This document shows positions 1 to 8,039 of a DNA stretch of 64,000 bases, piece after piece. The position numbers were made by a program, and so were the translations under genes. This DNA comes from Desertivibrio insolitus (GTDB lineage Bacteria; Actinomycetota; Actinomycetes; Actinomycetales; Microbacteriaceae). The notes beneath the pieces are model-generated. The model was not told the origin of the DNA. It did no database searches and was given only the letters and a program-made list of their open reading frames with translations. Within the stretch, counting starts at the first letter, position 1; the number at the start of each line of letters is the position of its first letter. The stretch is from assembly GCF_017355965.1 (NCBI RefSeq), contig NZ_JAFIQW010000001.1, forward strand, positions 594,977-658,976, read 5' to 3'.

Positions 1-80
1 ATAACGCGAGTCTTGACTTCGATGATGGTGGCCGCGCCATGGTGCGGGTATACGACGGTTTCGCCGACCTCGAAAAGCAT
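1..80 (-). CDS. carD: CarD-family transcription regulator, N-terminus only
   Basis: The reverse strand from 80 to the window edge encodes the first 26 residues of a protein starting MLFEVGETVVYPHHGAA. This is the usual start of actinobacterial CarD, which binds RNA polymerase beta through its Tudor-like N-terminal domain and stabilises the open promoter complex. The gene runs off the window, so the DNA-binding C-terminal part is not visible. It is transcribed away from the lipoprotein gene at 234, leaving a shared 150-bp intergenic region. The identification rests on the N-terminal motif only. Confidence 0.85.
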   Translation of the reverse strand, partial: MLFEVGETVVYPHHGAATIIEVKTRV

Positions 81-233
81 GCTTCAGGCTCCGTTTCGTG
101 AATGCCCAGTTTACCACAGGGGGTTAACAGAGAGCCTTGGCCTAGTCGGGGGTAGCCTGCCCGCTCGCTAAGCTAGCGTTGTCGTGTGCGTGCCCGCAGC
201 GGGCGCCGCAACCGCAGCACCACTGGAGGGTTC

Positions 234-746
234 GTGAGAAGTCGTGTCCTGGCGTCAGCCGTCGTCGCCTCGGGGCTCCTGCTTGGGCTGACCGGATGCA
301 ACTTCCTCACCGAGCAGGCGACTGCGACGCAGTTTCCCGCCGACACGATCGTCAGCGACGGCATCAGCGGTGAGATCGGCGAGAACGAGGAGAGCGTCGC
401 GGTGCTCGTCCGCAACGCGCTGCTGATCTCCGAGGACGGCACCGACGCGAACCTCGTCACCACCTTCGTCAACCGCGGCGAGGACGACGTCACGATCGAG
501 ATCAGCTGGGAGGGCGCGACCGAGCCCCAGCGTGTTCCGGTCGCGGCCGGCGAAACGGTCGACGTCGGCCACGGCGGCGACGAGCAGACCATCACGCTCA
601 CCGGCATCGACGCCGAGCTCGGCTCGCTCTTCGAGGTCTTCATGACCCACCAGGGGGTCACGGGCGAGGAGTTCCTCGTTCCCGTGCTCGACGGCGGACT
701 GCCCGAGTACGAGGGCCTCGCGCCCGCCACCACCGCGGGCGAGTAG
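234..746 (+). CDS. Putative lipoprotein of unknown function
   Basis: This encodes 170 residues. The GTG start at 234 is chosen because a GGAGG ribosome site lies at 225-229 and because it gives a compact signal peptide (basic VRSR, hydrophobic stretch) ending in the lipobox LTGC, with the acylated cysteine at residue 22. The mature part is acidic and probably beta-rich, with no catalytic motif I recognise. It is expected to be anchored on the outer face of the membrane. Neighbouring carD is divergent and the regX3-senX3 pair converges on it. Actinobacteria often carry such a small lipoprotein here, but I assign no function. Confidence 0.8.
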   Translation: MRSRVLASAVVASGLLLGLTGCNFLTEQATATQFPADTIVSDGISGEIGENEESVAVLVRNALLISEDGTDANLVTTFVNRGEDDVTIEISWEGATEPQRVPVAAGETVDVGHGGDEQTITLTGIDAELGSLFEVFMTHQGVTGEEFLVPVLDGGLPEYEGLAPATTAGE

Positions 747-861
747 CACCGGGCCGCTTCTGCGGCTTCCGATCGCTCGGGAGCTCTGTCTTCGCCGACT
801 CCGGATGCCGCGGCAGTTCTCGCACCAGTAGCCGCTGCCGCTGCTTGAGCTCCTCTCCGGA

Positions 862-897
862 GATCGAATAGGCGCGCTCGCGCGCCCTATCGAGACC
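862..897 (-). repeat. REP-like palindromic repeat, copy 1
   Basis: On the minus strand it begins GGTCTCGATA, has a GC-rich stem (GGGCGCGC / GCGCGCC) and ends CTATTCGATC. It matches the layout of the other copies in reverse orientation. Confidence 0.55.
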
Positions 898-990
898 GTC
901 GCACCCGCGTAGGCGATCGCCCGCGGACCCGGTCTTGAGCCGCTGGCTGCCGAGCACCCTAGGAGCGCCGCCCCACGGCATCCGACACCG

Positions 991-1027
991 GGCCTCGATG
1001 CGCCGCTGCGCGGCTGCTCGACCGCCG
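991..1027 (+). repeat. REP-like palindromic repeat, copy 2
   Basis: It begins GGCCTCGATG, has a CGCCGCTGCGCGGC stem-loop and ends CTGCTCGACCGCCG, the shared 3' end of the family. Confidence 0.6.
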
Positions 1028-1082
1028 ACCAGTGGACTCCCCCGGCGCCCGCAGGGAGCACGCCCGCGGCATCCGGAGCAGG

Positions 1083-1116
1083 AGCCGGATGCGCCGCTGC
1101 GGCTACTCGACCGCCG
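1083..1116 (+). repeat. REP-like palindromic repeat, copy 3 (5' end degenerate)
   Basis: It carries GCGCCGCTGCGGC followed by CTACTCGACCGCCG, the conserved family end. The usual GGTCTCGATA start is replaced by GCCGGATG. Confidence 0.5.
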
Positions 1117-1130
1117 AGGGTGACGCGCCC

Positions 1131-1811
1131 CTACGCCTCGAACCGGTAGCCGAGGCCGCGCACCGTGAGCAGCATCGTGGGCTCCGAGGGCACGGCCTCG
1201 ATCTTCGAGCGGATGCGCTTGATGTGCACGTCGAGGGTCTTGGTGTCACCGAAGTAGTCGGCGCCCCACACGCGGTCGATGAGCTGCCCGCGGGTGAGCA
1301 CGCGGCCGGTGTTGCGGAGCAGCATCTCGAGCAGCTCGAACTCCTTGAGCGGCATCGCCGTCTCGACCCCGTTGACCGTGACGATGTGACGCTCGACGTC
1401 CATCCGCACCGGGCCGGCCTCGAGCACGCCGTCGTCGACGACCGTCTCCTCGACGCGGCGCCGGAGCACTGCGCGGATGCGGGCGAGCAGCTCCCGGGTC
1501 GAGTACGGCTTGGTGACGTAGTCGTCGGCGCCGAGCTCCAGCCCGACGACGATGTCGACCTCCTCGTCCTTGGCTGTGAGCATGATGATCGGCACCGTCG
1601 AGCGGGCGCGCAGCTCCTTGCAGACCTCCGTGCCGGGCAGGCCGGGCAGCATCAGGTCGAGCAGCACGAGGTCGGCGCCGTTCGCGTCGAACTCGGCGAC
1701 CGCCTCGTTCCCGTCGGCCGCGATCGCGGTGTCGTAGCCCTCGCGGGAGAGGAGGAAGGCGAGGGGCTCGCTGAGGGAGCTCTCGTCCTCGACGATCAGG
1801 ATGCGGGTCAC
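1131..1811 (-). CDS. regX3: Response regulator RegX3 (OmpR/PhoB family)
   Basis: This encodes 226 residues. The N-terminal receiver domain has the phosphoacceptor Asp52 in VLLDLMLPG, Thr79 and Lys101 (YVTKPYS). The C-terminal winged-helix DNA-binding domain ends GLGYRFEA. The GTG start at 1811 overlaps the senX3 stop by four bases (GTGA), so the two are translationally coupled. Together with senX3 and the facing phoU this is the phosphate-starvation two-component system of Actinobacteria; it activates pst and related genes when phosphate is low. PHO-box repeats at 3044, 9506 and 12709 are its likely targets, which is inference from spacing and sequence. Confidence 0.95.
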   Translation of the reverse strand: MTRILIVEDESSLSEPLAFLLSREGYDTAIAADGNEAVAEFDANGADLVLLDLMLPGLPGTEVCKELRARSTVPIIMLTAKDEEVDIVVGLELGADDYVTKPYSTRELLARIRAVLRRRVEETVVDDGVLEAGPVRMDVERHIVTVNGVETAMPLKEFELLEMLLRNTGRVLTRGQLIDRVWGADYFGDTKTLDVHIKRIRSKIEAVPSEPTMLLTVRGLGYRFEA

Positions 1812-2980
1812 GCGGTCACTTCCTTCGGGGTGGTGCGGGGCTCGGCCGCCTCGGGAGCGCTGGTCGCCTCGGGCAGTCGGATGGTGAACGTCGAGCCCTT
1901 GCCGGGCTGAGACCAGACGCGCACGTCGCCGCCGTGGTTCTGCACGACGTGCTTGACGATGCTGAGGCCGAGGCCGGTTCCGCCGGTGTTGCGGGAGCGG
2001 GCGGGGTCGACGCGGAAGAAGCGCTCGAACACGCGGCCGAGGTCCTCCTCGGGGATCCCGACGCCCTGGTCGGTGATCGCGATCTCGACGACACCGTCGT
2101 GGCGGCTGGCACCGATGCCGACGCGGGAACCCTCCGGCGAGTACTGGATCGCGTTCGCGATGAGGTTGTGCACCGCGATGACGAGCAGCGGCTCCTCGCC
2201 CCACACGGTCGACCCGCGCTCGCCACCGGACGCGAGGGTGATGCGCCGGGCATCCGCCTCGACCCGGTTCTGGTCGACGGCCTGGTCGATGACGCGGTCG
2301 ATGCGCACGATGGCCGGCTTGCGGAGCGCAGTCTCGGACTGCAGCCGCGAGAGCTCGATGATCTCCTGGGTGAGCTGGCCGAGCCGCTTCGACTCCTTGC
2401 GCAGCCGCTTGGCGAAGCGCTTGACCTGGTCGGGCTCGTCGGAGACAGACTCGATCGCCTCGGCGAGCAGCCCCACGGCGCCGATGGGGGTCTTCAGCTC
2501 GTGGCTGATGTTCGCGACGAAGTCGCGGCGCACGGCCTCGAGCCGGCGAGTCTCGGTGCGGTCCTCGGCGAGGAGCAGCACGTAGCGGGTGCCAAGCCGG
2601 GCGACGCGCACGAAGAGATGCACGACGACGTCGCTGAACGGCCCCCGAGGCAGGTCGATCTCCTCCGAGATCGACTCTCCCGTGCGGCGCACCTCGGCCA
2701 CCCGGTCGAGCAGCGCGTCGTGCACGAGCGCACCGTTGAACACGAGCCCGAGAGTGTGCGCGCCCGGGCTCGCCTTGAGCACGTTGTTGGAGGGGTCGAT
2801 CACGACGCCCGCCGACTCGAGGGCGTCGAGCACGGCGTCCACTCCGTCGGGAACGGTCGGCGTCATGACGGTCGCCGCGCGGTGTCCGCGCTTCGCCGAC
2901 AGCTGGAGGGCGATGGCGACCCCTGCCCCGAGCACCAGGCCTACGGCGAGGGCGACCGGGACCAAGAAGCTGGGGTCCAT
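1808..2980 (-). CDS. senX3: Sensor histidine kinase SenX3
   Basis: This encodes 390 residues. One N-terminal membrane segment (about residues 5-26) is followed by a PAS-like linker, a dimerisation helix with the phosphorylated His160 (ANISHELKTP), and an ATPase domain with N-box (HNLIANAIQYSP), G1 (TDQGVGIPEEDLG) and G2 (GGTGLGLS) motifs. Length and layout match SenX3, which lacks a large periplasmic sensor and is thought to read phosphate status through PhoU and the Pst transporter. It is the first gene of the senX3-regX3 pair. A TAATCT -10-like hexamer lies 6 bp before the ATG, suggesting a leaderless mRNA. Confidence 0.95.
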   Translation of the reverse strand: MDPSFLVPVALAVGLVLGAGVAIALQLSAKRGHRAATVMTPTVPDGVDAVLDALESAGVVIDPSNNVLKASPGAHTLGLVFNGALVHDALLDRVAEVRRTGESISEEIDLPRGPFSDVVVHLFVRVARLGTRYVLLLAEDRTETRRLEAVRRDFVANISHELKTPIGAVGLLAEAIESVSDEPDQVKRFAKRLRKESKRLGQLTQEIIELSRLQSETALRKPAIVRIDRVIDQAVDQNRVEADARRITLASGGERGSTVWGEEPLLVIAVHNLIANAIQYSPEGSRVGIGASRHDGVVEIAITDQGVGIPEEDLGRVFERFFRVDPARSRNTGGTGLGLSIVKHVVQNHGGDVRVWSQPGKGSTFTIRLPEATSAPEAAEPRTTPKEVTA

Positions 2981-2986
2981 GTGAGT

Positions 2987-2992
2987 AGATTA
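2987..2992 (-). promoter_or_regulatory. Putative -10 element of senX3
   Basis: Read on the minus strand this is TAATCT, six bases before the senX3 ATG. It fits the TANNNT consensus; the transcript would start at or next to the start codon. Confidence 0.45.
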
Positions 2993-3043
2993 GTGAGGGC
3001 AGGACCCACCTCCTGTGCCGGTGCGCAGCCCCTGCCGTCTGAT

Positions 3044-3076
3044 GTTCATCTTCGCGGCACCGACTGTTCACCTGAA
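3044..3076 (+). promoter_or_regulatory. PHO box upstream of phoU
   Basis: Three 11-bp units are in register: GTTCATCTTCG (3044), a degenerate CGGCACCGACT (3055) and GTTCACCTGAA (3066). The 11-bp GTTCACC-type direct repeat is the known PhoP/RegX3 operator form in Actinobacteria. It lies between divergent senX3 and phoU, so it could control both. Confidence 0.7.
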
Positions 3077-3142
3077 CGGAAGACGATGGCCCGTGGCCGT
3101 GCGCGCGCATGCGGACGCTGCCACAACGGAAGGGGAAGCCGC

Positions 3143-3799
3143 ATGCGGCAGGTATTCCAGCAGGAGCTGGCCGAGGTCCAGGAGCGCCTGGTCCACATCG
3201 CCGAGGCGGTGTACCAGTCCATCCAAGACGCCACCCGCGCGTTCAACGAGTCGAACGTCGCGCTGGCGGAGTCGGTGATCGCCAACGACGAGGAGATCGA
3301 CTCGGCCACCGGCCGTCTCGACGAGCTCGCGATCGACATCCTCGCCCGTCAGGCGCCCGTGGCGCGTGACCTGCGCATCGTCGTGACCGCGCTGCGCATC
3401 AGCGCGTCGCTCGAGCGCATGGGCGACATCGCCGTGCACATCGCACAGCTGTCGCGCTACCGCTTCCCGGACAAGGTCGCCCCGCAGTCGCTCGTCTCGA
3501 CCTTCCAGCGCATGGGCGCGCTCGACGTCGAGATCTCCCGGATGCTGGTCGAGCTCATCAAGACGCAGGACCCGAAGATCGCCGAGCAGATCCGCAACGA
3601 GGACGACAAGGTCGACGAGCTGCACCTCGGCGTCTTCGAGACCGTGCTCGGCGAGACCTGGAACGGCGCCGCGGTCGACACCGTCGACTCGACGCTCGCC
3701 AGCCGCTACCACGAGCGCTTCGCCGACCACGCCGTGTCGGTCGCGAAGAAGATGCAGTACCTCGTCACCGGCGACTGGGTGGGCGCGGGCCAGGCCTGA
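3143..3799 (+). CDS. phoU: Phosphate signalling complex protein PhoU
   Basis: This encodes 218 residues, nearly all helical, with two PhoU domains in tandem. The E/D-x3-D metal-binding helices appear as ERMGDIAVHIAQL in the first half and RYHERFADHAVSV in the second. PhoU links the Pst transporter to the sensor kinase and keeps the regulon off when phosphate is ample. The ATG at 3143 is chosen because AAGGGGAAG lies just upstream and because the usual PhoU start MRxxFxxEL follows. A PHO box ends 66 bp before the start. The gene is divergent from senX3 and converges on gpmA across a shared terminator. Confidence 0.95.
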   Translation: MRQVFQQELAEVQERLVHIAEAVYQSIQDATRAFNESNVALAESVIANDEEIDSATGRLDELAIDILARQAPVARDLRIVVTALRISASLERMGDIAVHIAQLSRYRFPDKVAPQSLVSTFQRMGALDVEISRMLVELIKTQDPKIAEQIRNEDDKVDELHLGVFETVLGETWNGAAVDTVDSTLASRYHERFADHAVSVAKKMQYLVTGDWVGAGQA

Positions 3800-3820
3800 G
3801 CCTCAGCCGCTGAACGCGAA

Positions 3821-3864
3821 AGCGCCGCGGCATCCGTTCCTCGTGAACCGGATGCCGCGGCGCT
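3821..3864. terminator. Bidirectional terminator between phoU and gpmA
   Basis: A perfect 16-bp inverted repeat (3821-3836 and 3849-3864, arm AGCGCCGCGGCATCCG) encloses a 12-base loop between two convergent genes. There is no T-run, as is common in high-GC Actinobacteria. Confidence 0.8.
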
Positions 3865-3876
3865 CGTCGTTAACGG

Positions 3877-4620
3877 CTACTTCTTCCCCTGCGCGGCGAC
3901 CGCGGCGGCACCGGCGGCGGCGGCCTCGGGGTCGAGGTACTCGGCCGGCTTGACCGGCTTGAAGTCGTCGTCGAGCTCGTAGACGAGCGGGATGCCCGTG
4001 GGGATGTTCAGCTGCGCGATGTCGTCGTCGCTGATGCCGTCGAGGTGCTTCACGAGCGCGCGAAGCGAGTTGCCGTGCGCGGTGACGAGCACCGTCTTGC
4101 CGGCGGCGAGGTCCTTCGTGATGTCGGACTCCCAGTACGGCAGCATCCGGTCAATCACGTTCTTCAGCGCCTCGGTGCGGGGCAGCTCGCCGTCGATGTC
4201 CTTGTAGCGGGGGTCGCCGGCCTGCGAGTACTCGGCGCCGTCCTCGATCGGGGGCGGCGGCACGTCGAAGGAGCGGCGCCAGGTTGTGAACTGCTCCTCG
4301 CCGAACTCGGCGAGGGTCTGGGCCTTGTCCTTGCCCTGCAGCGCGCCGTAGTGGCGCTCGTTGAGACGCCAGCTGCGCTTGACGGGGATCCAGAGCAGGT
4401 CGGCCTCCTCGAGCGCGAGGTTCGCCGTCTGGATCGCACGCGTCAACAGGCTCGTGTAGAGCACGTCGGGCGCGAGGCCCGACTCGCGCAGCAGCTCACC
4501 GGCGCGCTTGGCCTCGCCGACGCCCTGCTCACTGAGACGCACGTCGACCCACCCCGTGAAGAGGTTCTTCTGATTCCAGTCGCTGTTGCCGTGGCGCAGC
4601 AGGATGAGCGTGTTGGTCAT
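3877..4620 (-). CDS. gpmA: 2,3-bisphosphoglycerate-dependent phosphoglycerate mutase
   Basis: This encodes 247 residues. It interconverts 3- and 2-phosphoglycerate in glycolysis. The phosphorylated His10 lies in [10 protein letters not shown], followed by the family motifs [24 protein letters not shown] and the second catalytic histidine in [16 protein letters not shown]. Length is normal for the dPGM family. A gpm gene next to senX3-regX3 is a conserved actinobacterial arrangement. The C-terminus ends in an alanine-rich tail ([15 protein letters not shown]) that is probably disordered. Confidence 0.97.
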   Translation of the reverse strand: MTNTLILLRHGNSDWNQKNLFTGWVDVRLSEQGVGEAKRAGELLRESGLAPDVLYTSLLTRAIQTANLALEEADLLWIPVKRSWRLNERHYGALQGKDKAQTLAEFGEEQFTTWRRSFDVPPPPIEDGAEYSQAGDPRYKDIDGELPRTEALKNVIDRMLPYWESDITKDLAAGKTVLVTAHGNSLRALVKHLDGISDDDIAQLNIPTGIPLVYELDDDFKPVKPAEYLDPEAAAAGAAAVAAQGKK

Positions 4621-4717
4621 GGTGTCAGCCTATCGACGCGGGGATGCGGCTCTGCGAGGGGTGGGGTGGGGGGCGGATGGCTCGGGGCGGGCGACCGTTG
4701 AGGGCAGCGCTGCCGGG

Positions 4718-4777
4718 ATGCGCAGCTCCTACCGAAGGGCGCAGCAACTAGTGCGCACCCCGGCAAGTACTGCGCAC
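4718..4777. repeat. 60-bp palindromic element, copy 1
   Basis: It has two 27-bp arms (4718-4744 and 4751-4777) around the 6-base loop CAACTA. The arms contain GCGCAG and TGCGCAC blocks and pair imperfectly. It shares exact length and architecture with copy 2 at 7580-7639. It lies in the divergent region between gpmA and the methyltransferase gene. Confidence 0.6.
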
Positions 4778-4856
4778 TTCGCGTCGGTCCCGCCGATTGC
4801 GGCCTCCCCCCGCCGCCCCTACGCCCGCCTCGGTGCGGCGCTGGGATACTGGGCGG

Positions 4857-5636
4857 GTGGCGGAGGGTCGGATCACGCGCGGCACGACCGGCACCAACCG
4901 GCTCCGCCGCATCGACCGCTGGATCGCGACGCTGCCGGCACTGACCCGCGCCGAGGATCCCCTCGTCGTGGACCTCGGCTACGGCGCGAGCGCGACCACA
5001 CCCCTCGAGCTGCACGCCCGCCTGTCGAAGGTGCGTCCCGACGTCGAGGTCGTCGGCATCGAGATCGACGCCGAGCGCGTGGAGCTCGCATCGCGGTCGG
5101 CGAAGCCGGGGGTGAGCTTCCTGCGCGGCGGGTTCGAGGTTCCGACAGCGCGGCGGCCCTGCGTCATCCGGGCCCTCAACGTGCTGCGCCAGTACGACGA
5201 GCCCGAGGTGCTCGGTGCATGGCGGCGCATGGTCGGACGCCTGCAGCCCGGCGGCGCGCTCGTCGAGGGCACGTGCAACGAGGTCGGCCGGGTCGCGTCC
5301 TGGGTGCACGTCACGGAGGCCGGGCCGCAGTCGCTCACCGTCTCGCTGCGTCTGCGCGATCTCGACGCCCCCTCGGTGGTCGCGGAGCGGCTGCCGAAGG
5401 TACTGATCCACCGCAACGTGCCCGGCGAGCGGGTGCACGACTTCCTCGGCGCGCTCGACCGCGCGTGGCGGGTGCATGCGCCGCTCGGCACGTACGGTCC
5501 GTCCCAGCGCTGGATCGCCGTGGCCCGCACCCTGCGGGACGACGGCTGGCCCGTGCTCGGCGGGCCGGCACGGTGGCGGCTCGGCGAGCTCGGCGTCGCG
5601 TGGGACGCGGTCGCGCCCGCCGACTTCGAGTGGTGA
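4857..5636 (+). CDS. Class I SAM-dependent methyltransferase, substrate unknown
   Basis: This encodes 259 residues. A glycine-containing motif I (VVDLGYGASATTPLEL), an acidic residue after the second strand (GIEIDAERVELA) and LQPGGALVEGTCNE at the fourth strand show a Rossmann methyltransferase fold. The GTG at 4857 is used because the protein then starts just before the conserved domain; the frame stays open upstream to 4797 without a ribosome site. The C-terminal third (WRVHAPLGTYGPSQRW) looks specific to an actinobacterial subfamily. It is monocistronic, divergent from gpmA and convergent with ygfZ. I cannot name the substrate. Confidence 0.8.
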   Translation: MAEGRITRGTTGTNRLRRIDRWIATLPALTRAEDPLVVDLGYGASATTPLELHARLSKVRPDVEVVGIEIDAERVELASRSAKPGVSFLRGGFEVPTARRPCVIRALNVLRQYDEPEVLGAWRRMVGRLQPGGALVEGTCNEVGRVASWVHVTEAGPQSLTVSLRLRDLDAPSVVAERLPKVLIHRNVPGERVHDFLGALDRAWRVHAPLGTYGPSQRWIAVARTLRDDGWPVLGGPARWRLGELGVAWDAVAPADFEW

Positions 5637-5645
5637 GTGGGCAAC

Positions 5646-5689
5646 GCCTCGCTGAGTGGAGCATCCATCGACGCGCCACTCAGCGATGC
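5646..5689. terminator. Bidirectional terminator between methyltransferase gene and ygfZ
   Basis: A 14-bp stem with one mismatch (5646-5659 / 5676-5689, core CGCTGAGTGG / CCACTCAGCG) encloses a 16-base loop between convergent genes. Confidence 0.65.
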
Positions 5690-5722
5690 ACCGACCAGTC
5701 GCGCGCAGCGGTCGCCGACGGC

Positions 5723-6808
5723 CTAGGCGCTGGGCCGGGTCACCGCTCCGAGTCGGGGCAGGCGGGGCACGGATGCCGCGGCGCCCGCTGTCGGCGGCAC
5801 GATCACCTGCTGCGACGCGGCGAGCAGCACGTCGTCGTGGCGCACGAGCAGCGGCGCCGAGACATCCGTCGACCGTTTGATCACGGCGAGCGCGACCGGC
5901 CCGAGTTCATGGTGCACGGCGGCGCTCGTCACGTGCCCGACGACGGTGTCGCCCGAGAGCACCTCGTCGCCGTGCTCGGCGTGCACGCCCTCGCTGCCGT
6001 CGATGTCGAGCTGCACGAGCCGGCGCGGCGGGTGCCCGAGGTTGTGCACCTTCGCGACGGTCTCCTGTCCGCGGTAGCAGCCCTTCGCGAGATGCACGGC
6101 GCTGCGCAGCCAGTCGAGCTCGTGCGGGATCGTGCGCTCGTCGCGCTCGGTCACGAGGCGCGGTCGCCACGCTTCGATGCGGAGCGCCTCGAGGGCGAGC
6201 GCGCCGGCGACGGGCCGGTCGGTCAGCGTGGCGAGCTGGTCCCGCGGCACGAGCACCTCGGCGTAGGTCCAGGCGGCCGACGGATGCTGCGGGGCGGGCG
6301 CGTACTGCACGCCGCCCTCCGCGACGCCGGCGCCCCAGGGGTCGCGCCACAAGAGGGGCACCCCGTTCGGCGCGGCGGCCGGGAGCGACGCGGGGTCGCC
6401 GAGCGTGCCGATCGTGGCGTACTGCTCTGTGGCATCCGTCACGGTCACGCGGAGCATGAACCGCATACGGTCGAGCCACGCGGCGAGCGCGGAAGCCTCG
6501 TCGACGAGCAGCCACGCGGTGACGCCGTCGTCGACGACACGCATCGCGTGCTCGATGCGGCCGGAAGGGTCGAGCAGGAGGGTCTCGGCGCTCTCCCCCG
6601 GCGCGAGCGTCGTGAGGCGCTGCGAGGTGAGCGAGTCGAGCCAGCTCAGCCGGTCGGGCCCCTCGAGCGCGATGACGCCGCGGTCGCTGAGGTCGACGAT
6701 GGCGCCGCCGCTCGCGAGTCGGCGCTGCTCGCCGATGGGGTTGCCGTAGTGCTGCGGCACCGTCTCGCCGACGGCGCCGGCGAGCGCGAGGAACGGGCTA
6801 GGAGACAC
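5723..6808 (-). CDS. ygfZ: YgfZ-like folate-binding protein (iron-sulfur protein maintenance)
   Basis: This encodes 361 residues related to the aminomethyltransferase GcvT fold. The diagnostic YgfZ signature KGCYRGQE is present (about residue 250) with its catalytic cysteine, followed by VAKVHNLGHPPRR. The family helps assembly or repair of Fe-S enzymes using tetrahydrofolate. The GTG start at 6808 lies inside the last codons of the nitrobindin gene, an 11-base overlap, so translation is probably coupled. The same gene pair occurs next to mshD in mycobacteria. Confidence 0.9.
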   Translation of the reverse strand: MSPSPFLALAGAVGETVPQHYGNPIGEQRRLASGGAIVDLSDRGVIALEGPDRLSWLDSLTSQRLTTLAPGESAETLLLDPSGRIEHAMRVVDDGVTAWLLVDEASALAAWLDRMRFMLRVTVTDATEQYATIGTLGDPASLPAAAPNGVPLLWRDPWGAGVAEGGVQYAPAPQHPSAAWTYAEVLVPRDQLATLTDRPVAGALALEALRIEAWRPRLVTERDERTIPHELDWLRSAVHLAKGCYRGQETVAKVHNLGHPPRRLVQLDIDGSEGVHAEHGDEVLSGDTVVGHVTSAAVHHELGPVALAVIKRSTDVSAPLLVRHDDVLLAASQQVIVPPTAGAAASVPRLPRLGAVTRPSA

Positions 6809-7394
6809 GGGCGAGCCGACCGGACGCGTGGGTGCGCAGTTCCTGGCCGAGGGCGGCGATGTCCCACGCCCACAGCAGGTGCTGCTCGACGAGGCCGTAG
6901 ATCCGCGTCGAGGCCGAGTGCTCCTTCGCGTTGGAGGAGCGCATGACGACATCCGTCGCGAGGTCGATGCGGGGGCCCTTGACCCGGCCGAGATAGAGCT
7001 CGCTCACGCCGGTGGGGTGCTGGATGCCGACCTCGAGGTCGAAGCCATCGTCGTTGTTGCGCAGCGTCTCGACCGACCGCGTCGTCGTGAAGGGCTGCAC
7101 GCCCTCACCGGGGAGCATTGCGGGGCCGCGGTCGCCTGGCTCGGCCGGGCGAGCGAGGCGCCAGTAGCCCGTCTCACCGGTGAGCGGTGTGTGCTTCTCG
7201 TCGAGCAGCCAGGTGAACGACGAGTAGTTGAGGTAGGGCAGCCCGTCGTGGCTGAAGCTCAGCCGCTGGCCGAACTCGTACTCCCTGTTCTCCTCGCCGA
7301 CCTTGTAGCTGATGAGGCCCGTGCCCTCCCAGACCCCGATCAACCAGGACAGGGGGACGAGCTCGGCCGGCAGGTTGGCGTCGAGATCGATCAC
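6798..7394 (-). CDS. Nitrobindin-family heme-binding beta-barrel protein (peroxynitrite isomerase-like)
   Basis: This encodes 198 residues. It begins with the family motif WLIGVWEGTG and ends with ELRTHASGRLARV, which carries the conserved C-terminal histidine that binds heme in nitrobindins. These ten-stranded barrels hold ferric heme and convert peroxynitrite to nitrate; older names are DUF1794 or FABP-like. The GTG start at 7394 lies one base after the stop of the 36-residue membrane protein, and the 3' end overlaps ygfZ, so three genes form a tight operon. Its closeness to mycothiol synthase would suit a redox-stress role, which is inference. Confidence 0.88.
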   Translation of the reverse strand: MIDLDANLPAELVPLSWLIGVWEGTGLISYKVGEENREYEFGQRLSFSHDGLPYLNYSSFTWLLDEKHTPLTGETGYWRLARPAEPGDRGPAMLPGEGVQPFTTTRSVETLRNNDDGFDLEVGIQHPTGVSELYLGRVKGPRIDLATDVVMRSSNAKEHSASTRIYGLVEQHLLWAWDIAALGQELRTHASGRLARVS

Positions 7395-7395
7395 G

Positions 7396-7506
7396 TCAGC
7401 GCTGACCCCGGAACAGGTTCCACAGCACGGTCACGGAGACGAAACCGATCCCCAGCGTCGCCAGCCCGAGCAGACCGACGTAGAAGATCTCGAGCGCGAG
7501 AAGCAT
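7396..7506 (-). CDS. 36-residue single-pass membrane protein
   Basis: The reading frame encodes 36 residues starting MLLALEIFYVGLLG. A hydrophobic segment covers about residues 2-29 and the tail is basic (NLFRGQR). Its TGA is followed after one base by the nitrobindin GTG, so it heads the nitrobindin-ygfZ operon. GC-rich third positions and the sensible membrane topology support it as a real gene, although no strong ribosome site is visible. It could be a membrane regulator of a neighbour or an upstream ORF whose translation controls the heme protein. I do not recognise a family. Confidence 0.6.
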   Translation of the reverse strand: MLLALEIFYVGLLGLATLGIGFVSVTVLWNLFRGQR

Positions 7507-7579
7507 GTGCCGAGTCTAACCGGCGAGCGCGGGTCGGGCTGGGCGACGGATGCTCGGAGCGAGGGTCGCGGTGCGGCGG

Positions 7580-7639
7580 GTGCGCAGCTCTTGTCGGGTT
7601 GCGCAGCTACTACTGCGCAACCCGTCAACAGGTGCGCAC
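7580..7639. repeat. 60-bp palindromic element, copy 2
   Basis: It has two 27-bp arms (7580-7606 and 7613-7639) around the loop CTACTA. Arms match at 24 of 27 positions, with a perfect inner block CGGGTTGCGCAG / CTGCGCAACCCG. Size and layout equal copy 1 at 4718. Confidence 0.7.
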
Positions 7640-7677
7640 GCAGCCTGTCGGATGACTCGGGCTGAGCCACCGGCCCC

Positions 7678-7938
7678 CTACGCCCCGACGAGCGTGAACA
7701 CCCCGGTCGCGAGCGCGAGGATCACGAGCGCTCCCCCGAGTGCGGTCGACATCCGGCTGACCGCGCCGCGGGTCTGGCTCAGGGCGAGCTCGATCCCGAA
7801 CGTGAGCAGCACGCAGGCGGCGAGCGCGAGCGGCATCCAGTGCAGATACCGGTCGGCCTCGAACGCCGCGACGAGCACGACGCCGACGATCGCGAGGGCC
7901 CACACCGGGAGCGCGGAGCGCAGCAGGGAGGCGGGCAT
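7678..7938 (-). CDS. Small integral membrane protein, unknown
   Basis: This encodes 86 residues with three predicted membrane segments (about residues 8-26, 35-53 and 63-84). The start [15 protein letters not shown] and the absence of polar loops suggest a small helical bundle. It is transcribed away from glnR, sharing a 100-bp divergent region, and lies upstream of copy 2 of the 60-bp palindromic element. I do not recognise a named family. Confidence 0.7.
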   Translation of the reverse strand: MPASLLRSALPVWALAIVGVVLVAAFEADRYLHWMPLALAACVLLTFGIELALSQTRGAVSRMSTALGGALVILALATGVFTLVGA

Positions 7939-8039
7939 GGCTCAAATCTGCCACACGGCGCCGGTGCTTCCGCCCGTGGCGGGCCGGCTTCCCGCGCGCC
8001 CTAGACTGTGCGGCAGGCGAATCTGGAGGAACCTGCCCC

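Larger units (their letters stand above)
747..1130. other. Intergenic region with REP-like copies, no gene seen
   Basis: This is 384 bp between the convergent lipoprotein and regX3 genes. It holds three copies or fragments of a REP-like palindromic repeat (862-897, 991-1027, 1083-1116). I see no credible coding sequence: the open frames crossing it lack a ribosome site and are arginine-rich shadows. Confidence 0.6.

Noticed and set aside
658..981. 107-codon open frame on the minus strand after the lipoprotein gene
   Set aside because: It overlaps the lipoprotein end and REP-like copies, has no ribosome site and no recognisable domain.
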